Source: an uncultured Angelakisella sp. (GTDB lineage: Bacteria > Bacillota > Clostridia > Oscillospirales > Ruminococcaceae). Taken from it: a stretch of DNA of 10,620 nucleotides. The DNA lies in NCBI GenBank assembly GCA_910585535.1, contig CAJUFK010000079.1, positions 5,075 to 15,694 on the forward strand, read 5' to 3'. Positions 5,753 through 10,620 of this stretch are shown here, piece after piece. The notes beneath the pieces were generated by a model. That model made no database searches, had not been told where the DNA came from, and saw only the letters and a program-made list of their open reading frames with translations. The position numbers and the translations under genes are program-made. The stretch's first letter is position 1; every line of letters starts with the position of its first letter.

Positions 5753-6011
5753 GTGGAAAGTTGTAGATGAGGTAAAAATTGGGGAAATGATTCCAGACAA
5801 AACCCAAGGGGTTCCAGAGGGGCCGGAGGGGTGAAGGGGAAAGAATAGGGAAAAAGGGGGAAAAGTTGTCCAAGGAAGCCCCAGGGGGTTCCCAGAGGAT
5901 GAGAAGGGTTTAATGGAGGTTGAAGGAAAAAGAAAAGAAAGAAATAGGTGGGTGGAGTGGAAAAGAGAAAGCCCTGGAAGACAGCAAGCATAAAAAAGCA
6001 TAGCGGACAAC
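5753..6011. other. Purine-rich intergenic region with a G-run cluster
   Basis: About 260 bp with no supported gene. The plus strand is overwhelmingly A and G, and the long minus-strand frames through it translate into Phe/Pro/Ser/Leu-rich low-complexity sequence, so I regard them as artefacts. Four GGGG runs at 5808-5811, 5819-5822, 5828-5831 and 5836-5839, with loops of 7, 5 and 4 nt, fit a G-quadruplex pattern. Another GGGG lies at 5781-5784 and GGGGG at 5856-5860. Confidence 0.6.
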
Positions 6012-6134
6012 ATGGCGGTTTATAAGGATTCAAAGAAAAGAAGCGAAAGCAAAGAGCGCCGGCTGATAAATAGACACCCAAAAGAAAAACCTCCAAATTT
6101 ATTTTTGAAGGAAGGTGAATCCTTTGAGTTTTGA
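6012..6134 (+). CDS. Possible 40-residue basic peptide, doubtful
   Basis: An open frame starts ATG GCG GTT TAT AAG (MAVYKDSKKRSESKERR) and ends TGA at 6132-6134, overlapping the start of the next gene by about 10 nt. It is highly basic (many K and R) with no helix or signal. There is only a poor ribosome binding site (AGCGGA). The first residues MAVYKD resemble the start of the arm-binding domain of some Clostridia tyrosine integrases, so it could be a decayed integrase start, but the similarity ends after a few residues. It could also be chance. Confidence 0.2.
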   Translation: MAVYKDSKKRSESKERRLINRHPKEKPPNLFLKEGESFEF

Positions 6135-6303
6135 GCTTTTGGTCAGACTGGAAAAGACAAACAGCAAAGGAGAATGCGAAGGGGTGTTTCTTCAATCCCA
6201 TGAAGTCAGATTAGGAGAAGGAGAAGAAGCGGAGGTAGCCAGGGAAATCATCTTGAAGAAGCTGGAAGCCTATCTGAAGTATCTAACCAGGGTGAAAATG
6301 TAA
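6124..6303 (+). CDS. Small hypothetical protein (59 residues)
   Basis: The TTG at 6124 is 8 nt after AAGGAAGG (6108-6115). A GTG at 6115, which would add three residues, overlaps that site, so I prefer TTG. The product reads LSFELLVRLEKTNSKGECEG at the start and is a short strand-and-helix protein with an acidic middle (RLGEGEEAEVAREI) and an amphipathic helix near the C-terminus (IILKKLEAYLKYLTRVKM). It has no membrane helix or signal peptide. It lies 13 nt before another small gene that has a stronger ribosome binding site, and the two are probably co-transcribed. The family is not recognised. Small paired proteins of this kind are common in integrative elements. Confidence 0.55.
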   Translation: MSFELLVRLEKTNSKGECEGVFLQSHEVRLGEGEEAEVAREIILKKLEAYLKYLTRVKM

Positions 6304-6316
6304 GGGAGGAATACAT

Positions 6317-6514
6317 ATGCAAGGGAAAAAGGCAGGGAGTCATTTTAGTGTTTACCAGTTGAAAAACAACCTCTACGGCGTGTTCTTGAATCAAACCGGG
6401 GAGCAGATCGCCCAGCTTTTGGTTTATCCCGGCTTATCTATCCTGCAAGCGGCGGATATGCTGGAAGACATTGTAGATGTTTATGAGCGCTACGGGAAGA
6501 TGCTCCGTCCTTGA
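6317..6514 (+). CDS. Small hypothetical protein (65 residues)
   Basis: ATG at 6317 has a near-ideal GGGAGG site at 6304-6309 (7-nt spacing). The 65-residue soluble protein starts MQGKKAGSHFSVYQLKNN and continues with GVFLNQTGEQIAQLLVYPG and an amphipathic helix ILQAADMLEDIVDVYERYGKM. It has no signal or membrane helix. It overlaps nothing, follows the 6124-6303 gene by 13 nt and is followed by a strong terminator, so the two form a short transcription unit. I do not recognise the family and infer no function. Confidence 0.7.
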   Translation: MQGKKAGSHFSVYQLKNNLYGVFLNQTGEQIAQLLVYPGLSILQAADMLEDIVDVYERYGKMLRP

Positions 6515-6527
6515 TTGAGCAAAAAGG

Positions 6528-6570
6528 CACCCGGCAGAAGCGGCCAGCTTCGCCGGGTGTTTATTTTTTA
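6528..6570 (+). terminator. Strong Rho-independent terminator
   Basis: The stem CACCCGGC/GCCGGGTG (6528-6535 with 6552-6559) is stacked on GAAGC/GCTTC (6537-6541 with 6547-6551), with one bulged A. TTTATTTTTT follows. It ends the unit of the two small genes. Confidence 0.95.
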
Positions 6571-7042
6571 TGAGAAAACGGAGAAAATCACCGGCTTCCC
6601 GGTATCATGTTGAAAAGAGGAAGTAGAAGCCCTTGGGAGGATTCCCGGAAAGTTTGGGGGCGTTTTCCTGTCTGGTTCAGAAAAAAAGAGCGGAGGGAAA
6701 ATGACCGGGCCTGTCAAAAATAGCGGATAGCTTAACAGGGGAAATTTTTTGAAGAATTAAGAATGTGATGAAAAATACAAACAAAAAATTTTAATAATTA
6801 TCAAAAACCAATTTTCTATGACCGTTTTTTCCTTGAAAATAAGGGGTTTTCGGGGGTGTTTTGAAAAAATTTAGAGTGAAAGAAAAACCCGGATTGGAAA
6901 ATAAGGAAAATTTGGTGAGGTTTTTGTGAAAAACGAGCTTTTCTTAAAATGAAAAAAATTTTCCCGGAAACAAAAGGCAGTGGAAAGGAAACAGCTTATT
7001 TTTAAGCATTTGAATATAAGAATACAAATTTAGGGAAGTTAT
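6571..7042. other. AT-rich intergenic region upstream of the integrase
   Basis: About 470 bp with no supported gene. The plus strand is rich in A and G (repeated GAAAA and GGAAAA words), and a 10-bp word GAAAATAAGG recurs at 6835-6844 and 6897-6906. CCTT/AAGG and AAAAACC/GGTTTTT short inverted pairs occur but are weak. No confident promoter was found. Such AT-rich DNA near an integrase may hold binding or bending sites, but this is an inference. Confidence 0.5.
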
Positions 7043-7056
7043 GGAGGTTTTCAATT

Positions 7057-8691
7057 ATGGGGCATCCTGGTTTGTATTCCTTATTAGAGGCCGCAGAGTT
7101 TTTGGGAGTCAGCGAGATAGTTGTAAAAGACTTTATCGACTGTGGAGACCTGGCAACGGTTGGCAGCCGGAAGGAGCATATCCGCCTTGTCGATCTGAAC
7201 AAATTCCTGGGGGAAGAACCGGCATCCCTCCAAAATCAAGAGCGACCGGTTGACTTTTCGGGCAAACAGCGTTCTAATGTCCCCTGCTCAATTTTGATTG
7301 AGGATATTTCAGAAGAGGAGTGGGAGACCATGAAGCGAGAGGAACACAAGCCCTATTTCGACGAGCAGAAACAGCGTTGGTGTATCGCCCTTAGCCTTGG
7401 CAAGGATGAAAATGGCAGGAGAAAGCGGAAAATTATCTCCGGGAAGAGCCAAATGGAGGTTTGGGAAAGCTACAAGGAGTACATACAACAGCATTCCAGG
7501 GAGATTGCCCTTGTTTGTTCGGATACTCCTATCGTACGGGAGGGGATAGCGGCAGGCTTGAGGATAGCTTCTTATGAGCCGGAGCAGGATGTGACCGTAA
7601 GGGAATGCTTTCCCGAGTTTTTACGGACAGTAAGAAGGAGGGTTAAAGACCGCACCTATGGGGACTATCTGAACGCCTCCAAATACATCCTTGAACATTT
7701 GGGAGATAAGCGGATGTACGAAATCAACCGTAGTGTATTGGAGAAATTCTTTGATGAGCTTGCACAAGATAAATACGCAAAAGGAAAAGAAACGGAGCCT
7801 ACCCATTACTACGGGCAAAGCAAAATCAACAAGGTCTATGATTTGGTCCGCAGGTTTACCAAATACTATTCCGATGCCGGGAGGGGGAGCCAGCTCCTAA
7901 AAATGGACTTCGCCGCCAATATCGAAAAGCCCAAGACCAAGGCAGGCCATAAGGAACGGACCACGGCATATACCAAGGAGGATATTCAGAAAATCCTGCA
8001 AGCGGTCAAATCGGATAAAATGGTCTACTGCTGGGTCAGTATCCTGCTGGCGACCGGGTGCCGTCCCAGTGAAGCCCTGGCCCTTCAATGGGGGGACATT
8101 GACTTTACCGGAAAGACGGTTTCTATCACAAAGGCCCTGGGAAAGAGCGCCGACTTCAAGGACGGTGAGTTAAAGCGTTCCTCTGCCTACAGGGCGGTTA
8201 TCAAAGAGCTGAAGAACGAAAGGCCGGGCCAGGCAATAGGCTACCAGCACCGGAAACTGCCTTTAGAGGACAATATCCTGGAGGCTATAAGGGTATGGAG
8301 GTTCCAGGCGGAGCATGACGCTGTTTATATGGATAAGAAGAGGAGAAACGGAACAGAGGAAATGATATTCACCGGACGGAACGGGAACTTAAGGATTTTT
8401 GACGACTACGCCCAGAGATATAAGCGGCTTCTTAGGAAAGCAAGGCTCGATCCTTCTAAAAACAACCTGTACCGGTTCCGTCATACCATGTGTATAGACC
8501 TTTTCCGGCGCGGAGTGGATGCCAAAACTATACAAATGGTCATGGGGGATAATTCCATGAATGTCGTTATGGATAAGTACGCAAACCTCCAGCAAGAAGA
8601 TGTTTTGAGCAAGGCCGATTGTTTAAGCGGACGGACACGGGAAATTCTGGAGGCTGGCAAACAGGAGGCAAACAGTCCCCTGGTGGAATAG
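7057..8691 (+). CDS. Tyrosine recombinase/integrase with N-terminal excisionase-like HTH
   Basis: ATG at 7057 follows GGAGG (7043-7047, 9-nt spacing). The 544 residues are ordered as follows. An excisionase/MerR-like helix-turn-helix spans about 6-51 (YSLLEAAEFLGVSEIVVKDF, then RLVDLNKFL). An arm-type DNA-binding segment is at about 98-145 (PYFDEQKQRWCIALSLGKDE). The SAM-like core-binding domain covers about 178-290. The catalytic domain is about 302-512, with Arg336 in ATGCRPSEAL, Lys359 in VSITKAL, Arg475 in YRFRHTM and the nucleophile Tyr508 in MDKYANL. The usual His of H-x-x-R is Tyr472, and the usual His/Trp after the glycine is Asp498 (VMGDNS). It presumably excises and integrates the element; the 3' end points at tRNA-Thr. 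Length is larger than average because of the fused HTH. Confidence 0.95.
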   Translation: MGHPGLYSLLEAAEFLGVSEIVVKDFIDCGDLATVGSRKEHIRLVDLNKFLGEEPASLQNQERPVDFSGKQRSNVPCSILIEDISEEEWETMKREEHKPYFDEQKQRWCIALSLGKDENGRRKRKIISGKSQMEVWESYKEYIQQHSREIALVCSDTPIVREGIAAGLRIASYEPEQDVTVRECFPEFLRTVRRRVKDRTYGDYLNASKYILEHLGDKRMYEINRSVLEKFFDELAQDKYAKGKETEPTHYYGQSKINKVYDLVRRFTKYYSDAGRGSQLLKMDFAANIEKPKTKAGHKERTTAYTKEDIQKILQAVKSDKMVYCWVSILLATGCRPSEALALQWGDIDFTGKTVSITKALGKSADFKDGELKRSSAYRAVIKELKNERPGQAIGYQHRKLPLEDNILEAIRVWRFQAEHDAVYMDKKRRNGTEEMIFTGRNGNLRIFDDYAQRYKRLLRKARLDPSKNNLYRFRHTMCIDLFRRGVDAKTIQMVMGDNSMNVVMDKYANLQQEDVLSKADCLSGRTREILEAGKQEANSPLVE

Positions 8692-8697
8692 GCTTAA

Positions 8698-8718
8698 TTG
8701 TGTCCAAATCGTGTTAAA
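8698..8718 (+). repeat. Direct repeat copy 1, candidate integrase binding site
   Basis: This 21-bp unit (TTGTGTCCAAAT core) recurs at 8842-8862 with 18 of 21 bases identical, 144 bp apart in the same orientation. Both copies lie between the integrase stop codon and the tRNA, where arm-type integrase sites are often found. The function is inferred from position. Confidence 0.5.
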
Positions 8719-8723
8719 CAAAG

Positions 8724-8753
8724 AAGCCCCCTGTCCTTTGGGCGGGGGGCTTT
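8724..8753 (+). terminator. Terminator of the integrase gene
   Basis: A 12-bp stem with three G-T pairs (8725-8736 with 8740-8751; AGCCCCCTGTCC with GGGCGGGGGGCT) has a 3-nt TTT loop, then TTTGG. The helix is very stable but the U tract is short. Confidence 0.7.
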
Positions 8754-8794
8754 GGATTGTGGAAAAGCGGCAAAACAGAGGGGGGATAAAAGAA

Positions 8795-8818
8795 AAAACC
8801 AGCATAACCGCTGGTTTT
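8795..8818. terminator. Bidirectional terminator between tRNA and integrase
   Basis: The perfect 9-bp stem AAAACCAGC/GCTGGTTTT (8795-8803 with 8810-8818) has a 6-nt loop. On the minus strand it is followed by TTTTTTCTTTT when extended, so it is a textbook terminator for the tRNA transcript; on the plus strand it has TTTT then CG. A smaller TACCG/CGGTA hairpin (8821-8834) sits next to it. Confidence 0.75.
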
Positions 8819-8841
8819 CGTACCGCTTCCGGTATATTGTG

Positions 8842-8862
8842 TTGTGTGCAAATTGCGTTAAA
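8842..8862 (+). repeat. Direct repeat copy 2, candidate integrase binding site
   Basis: This is the second copy of the 8698-8718 unit (TTGTGTGCAAAT core). It begins about 15 bp from the tRNA 3' end, so it is the copy nearest the predicted recombination point. Confidence 0.5.
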
Positions 8863-8876
8863 GGACACCGACAAAA

Positions 8877-8930
8877 TGGAGCTGGCAGACGGACTCGAAC
8901 CCCCGACCTGCTGATTACAAATCAGCTGCT
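8877..8930. other. Probable attachment site (tRNA-Thr 3' half)
   Basis: The 3' half of the tRNA gene lies beside the integrase. By the usual rule for tyrosine integrases, the crossover lies in the T arm, anticodon or discriminator region. No second copy of this segment is visible in the window, so the exact core cannot be defined. Confidence 0.45.
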
Positions 8931-8952
8931 CTACCAGCTGAGCTACACCAGC
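8877..8952 (-). tRNA. tRNA-Thr (UGU anticodon)
   Basis: On the minus strand, the 76-nt sequence starts GCTGGTGTAGCTCAGCTGG and ends with an encoded CCA (8879-8877). The acceptor helix pairs GCTGGTG with TGCCAGC with two wobbles. The anticodon helix CTGAT/ATCAG encloses TTTGTAA, giving the anticodon TGT (threonine). The T arm has GGTTCGAGTCC. It appears intact, as expected when an element restores the tRNA 3' end on integration. It is read from a consensus promoter at 8974-9002 and ends in the bidirectional hairpin at 8795-8818. Confidence 0.97.
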
Positions 8953-8973
8953 GGATGACCTGCAACGCCGATT

Positions 8974-9002
8974 ATTTTACCATATCCCTTGCCCCTTGTC
9001 AA
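8974..9002 (-). promoter_or_regulatory. Promoter of tRNA-Thr
   Basis: Read on the minus strand, TTGACA (9002-8997) and TAAAAT (8979-8974) are 17 bp apart. The tRNA 5' end is at 8952, about 15 nt after the predicted start. The -35 box is a perfect consensus, as is common for stable RNA genes. Confidence 0.85.
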
Positions 9003-9091
9003 GGGCCTTTTTTACGGAAAAGGACAAAATCTTTGGTGGCCGAAACCAGAAAAATAGTATAACTATAGTGGCAGAAAACCGGGGCCTTCCC

Positions 9092-9120
9092 TTGTGTAAT
9101 CCCTGTCAGGCGAATATAAT
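9092..9120 (+). promoter_or_regulatory. Promoter of the serine hydrolase gene
   Basis: TTGTGT (9092-9097) and a perfect TATAAT (9115-9120) are 17 bp apart. The predicted start is about 9127, giving a short leader of about 27 nt that carries the AAAGGAGGTG ribosome binding site. Confidence 0.75.
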
Positions 9121-9153
9121 GGTACTATTCTGTTTTCCAAAGGAGGTGCCGCC

Positions 9154-9936
9154 ATGGCTGCCGCTGCTGTCCAAGCTGCTTTGGAGGCTGTTCGGGCTTT
9201 TCCGGGGCGGGCGGGGTTCTACTGGCAGGATCTTGCCAGCGGGGAGGAGGCGGAGTTCCGGGGGGCGGAGCCCTTTGAGGCCGCCAGCGTCATCAAGCTG
9301 CCGGTGCTGGTGGAGCTGTTCCGCCAGCTGGAGGCCGGGGAAGCCCGAGAGGAGGAGCCCTTCACCATCCGGGAGGAGGAGAAGCTGCCCTCCTGCGGGG
9401 CGCTGAACTACCTCCATACCGGGGTGACGGTGAGCCTTATGGATCTGGGGGTGCTTATGGTCATCCTCAGCGACAACACCGCTACCAACCTCCTCATCCG
9501 GCGGCTGGGGATGGAACGCATCCAGGCCGCCATGACCGCTTTGGGGATGGAGACCTCCGCCCTGCGGCGGCTCCTCTTTGACAGCGAAGCCGCCGGGCGG
9601 GGGATCAAAAACACCATCGCCCCCAGGGAGATGGGGCGGCTGCTGGCGGGGCTCTACCGGGGGGAGATCGTCTCCCCAGAGGCCAGCCGCCGGATGCTGG
9701 GGATCCTGGGGGACCAGCGGCTCAACGGAAAAATTCCCTTCTGGCTGGACGGCAAGGTGAAATGCGCTCACAAGACGGGGGAGGACAGGAACATCACCCA
9801 TGACGTGGGCATCGTCTACGCCCCCAGGCCCTTTGTCCTCTGTGTCTGCGGGGACCCGGTAAAGGCCCCAGCCCTTAATGCCCTGATGGGGGAGATTACC
9901 AGGGACCTGGTGCTGGAGCAGGGGGTTGAACTGTAA
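9154..9936 (+). CDS. Class A beta-lactamase-like serine hydrolase, no signal peptide
   Basis: ATG at 9154 follows AAAGGAGGTG (9138-9147). The 260-residue protein has the hallmarks of the class A beta-lactamase/penicillin-recognising fold: Ser45-x-x-Lys48 in ASVIKLP, Ser106-Asp-Asn108 in ILSDNTATN, an omega-loop-like region at about 138-160 (LRRLLFDSEAAGRG, with Glu145 a candidate general base) and Lys207-Thr-Gly209 in AHKTGED. Residues 83-110 carry the LNYLHTG stretch. The N-terminus MAAAAVQAALEAVRAFPGRA is an amphipathic helix and not a signal peptide, so the protein is probably cytoplasmic, unlike typical secreted beta-lactamases. It may be a broader serine hydrolase rather than a drug-resistance enzyme. 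Its GC-rich codon use matches the host chromosome, and it has its own promoter. Confidence 0.85.
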   Translation: MAAAAVQAALEAVRAFPGRAGFYWQDLASGEEAEFRGAEPFEAASVIKLPVLVELFRQLEAGEAREEEPFTIREEEKLPSCGALNYLHTGVTVSLMDLGVLMVILSDNTATNLLIRRLGMERIQAAMTALGMETSALRRLLFDSEAAGRGIKNTIAPREMGRLLAGLYRGEIVSPEASRRMLGILGDQRLNGKIPFWLDGKVKCAHKTGEDRNITHDVGIVYAPRPFVLCVCGDPVKAPALNALMGEITRDLVLEQGVEL

Positions 9937-9980
9937 GATGGGTGACGTCCTGCTGCGGTAGGTTGGTCCTTCGCAGTCTT

Positions 9981-10013
9981 GGCCCGTGGGTTGGGCCTGG
10001 CGGGGTTTTTCTT
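9981..10013 (+). terminator. Possible terminator after the serine hydrolase gene
   Basis: GGCCC/GGGCC (9981-9985 with 9993-9997) or the alternative CCCG/CGGG (9983-9986 with 10001-10004) precedes GTTTTTCTTT. The U tract is good but the stem choice is uncertain. Confidence 0.4.
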
Positions 10014-10620
10014 TGGGTGCCATGGGGTGGGTTCTGCTCCTGATTGCTTATGTTGTGTCTTTCGTTAGCCTGTGGCCTTTTGGGCGTCCCATCTCTGGGT
10101 TTTCATCCTGGGGCTTGGTTGTGGTTGATGGCTCAACGGCGTTTCGCCTACCCGGCGGGGGGTCCCTTTCTGTCGCGACAGAAAGGAACCAAAGAGCGCC
10201 CCAAGGGCTTTGCCCTTGGGAATCCCACCAGGGGGTTCCCCCTGGATCTCCTAAAGGATGGGGCAAACGCCCCATACCCTCTTATCCCTGCGGGGCTATT
10301 GGAAGATCCCCTGCGGGGGGAATACCCCCTCCGGCTACGCCTACGGGGCCGCCGCGCGGCGGCGGGGGATGGAGGGGTGACCTCGTTTCTATCTCTCCCC
10401 GGCCCGCAGGCCATTGCCCGAAGGGCTCGATTTTCTCCGCAGAGAAAATCTCCGAATACGGCCAACTGAGCGGAGGCCGGAAACGCCCGGGCGAAGTTAA
10501 GTGGGAATAGAAACCCAAGGTGCCATTGCTACCACCGCCGCCGGAACCCATCCGTAGGGGACGGACCAGAAACCGTTAAGCAGAGACGGACGGGGACCGC
10601 ACAACCCGAGACAAACAGGG
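10014..10620. other. GC-rich intergenic region, no supported gene
   Basis: Frames of 75-174 codons stay open on both strands, but they overlap each other, have poor ribosome binding sites and translate into arginine-, glycine- and proline-rich text that changes with frame, as expected from GC-rich non-coding DNA. From about 10150 to 10450 the sequence is dominated by inverted repeats. From about 10450 to the window end nothing recognisable was found. Confidence 0.6.
10165..10450. repeat. Array of GC-rich hairpins
   Basis: Consecutive inverted repeats are: a perfect 22-bp palindrome with 11-nt arms (10165-10175 with 10176-10186); CCCAAGGGC/GCCCTTGGG (10200-10208 with 10212-10220); CCAGGGGG/CCCCCTGG (10228-10235 with 10238-10245); ATGGGGC/GCCCCAT (10258-10264 with 10269-10275); outer CCCCTCC/GGAGGGG (10326-10332 with 10371-10377) around a 16-bp palindrome GCCGCCGCGCGGCGGC (10348-10363); and GATTTTCTC/GAGAAAATC (10429-10437 with 10442-10450). 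It looks like a dispersed intergenic repeat or structured RNA. Confidence 0.8.

Larger units (their letters stand above)
1..8900. mobile_element. Right-hand part of an integrative element inserted at tRNA-Thr (left end outside window)
   Basis: Inferred from three things: a complete tyrosine recombinase gene (7057-8691), a tRNA gene whose 3' end lies 185 bp beyond that gene's stop codon, and a clear change in base composition at the tRNA (AT-rich or mixed on the left, GC-rich on the right). tRNA 3' ends are a classic target of tyrosine integrases. The other attachment site is not visible, so the left limit is unknown. The genes in between are accessory: secreted repeats, an Rpn-type nuclease and small unknown proteins. 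No relaxase, coupling protein, replication or capsid gene is in the window, so the element class (ICE, mobilisable island, prophage remnant) cannot be decided. The right limit is approximate, somewhere within the tRNA 3' half. Confidence 0.55.

Noticed and set aside
5492..6201. Long minus-strand open frames in the purine-rich gap
   Set aside because: Low-complexity Phe/Pro/Ser/Leu products created by a purine-only plus strand; no ribosome binding sites, and they overlap each other and the G-run cluster.
8698..8958. Plus-strand frames running across the tRNA
   Set aside because: They read through the antisense of a clear tRNA-Thr gene and a terminator.
8981..9012. CCCTTG-T-CAAGGG hairpin followed by a T run as a terminator
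   Set aside because: The loop is too small for a real helix end and the segment overlaps the perfect -35 box of the tRNA promoter on the other strand.
9106..10023. 305-codon minus-strand frame opposite the serine hydrolase
   Set aside because: It is the shadow of a well-supported gene with catalytic motifs; the product is Pro/Gln/His-rich text with no domain.
9986..10510. Overlapping plus-strand frames of 141-174 codons at the right end
   Set aside because: They run through the hairpin array, lack ribosome binding sites and arise from the low stop density of GC-rich DNA.

Overview
The window looks like the junction between a GC-rich Clostridia chromosome and an integrated mobile element with lower GC. 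From about 8877 to the right end the DNA is GC-rich: a tRNA-Thr(UGU) gene on the minus strand, a class A beta-lactamase-like serine hydrolase, and an intergenic region packed with GC-rich hairpins. The AAGGAGG-type ribosome binding sites and 17-bp-spacer sigma-A promoters point to Firmicutes. The GC-rich coding plus hairpin-rich intergenic DNA suggests a gut Oscillospiraceae-like host, but this is an impression and not an identification. Left of the tRNA the sequence is accessory and patchy in base composition (AT-rich from about 1 to 4000, intermediate after that).

Layout from left to right. (1) 80-370: two face-to-face promoters drive overlapping convergent transcripts, each with its own terminator; the arrangement resembles an antisense RNA or type I toxin-antitoxin locus. 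(2) 379-477: three chained, mutually exclusive inverted repeats. (3) 559-3962: a small two-helix membrane protein, a secreted acidic Gly/Pro-rich protein with two downstream duplicated fragments, and a 569-residue secreted protein with Gly/Pro-rich linkers and one EF-hand-like loop. (4) 4014-4841 (minus strand): an Rpn/PD-(D/E)XK_2-family nuclease. (5) 5032-6514: small plus-strand genes of unknown function separated by good terminators and a G-rich tract. (6) 7057-8691: a tyrosine recombinase with a fused excisionase-like N-terminal helix-turn-helix. Its 3' end faces the 3' end of the tRNA-Thr gene, so that tRNA end is the probable attachment site.

In functional terms, the integrase and tRNA define one edge of an integrative element that continues off the left of the window. 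The hydrophobic, secreted and unknown small genes are its cargo. No conjugation, replication, phage structural or CRISPR genes are visible. The most unusual parts are the convergent RNA locus, the duplicated SGIADGSEINW tail whose copies differ only at synonymous sites, the HTH-integrase fusion with altered catalytic positions, and the hairpin array at the right end.
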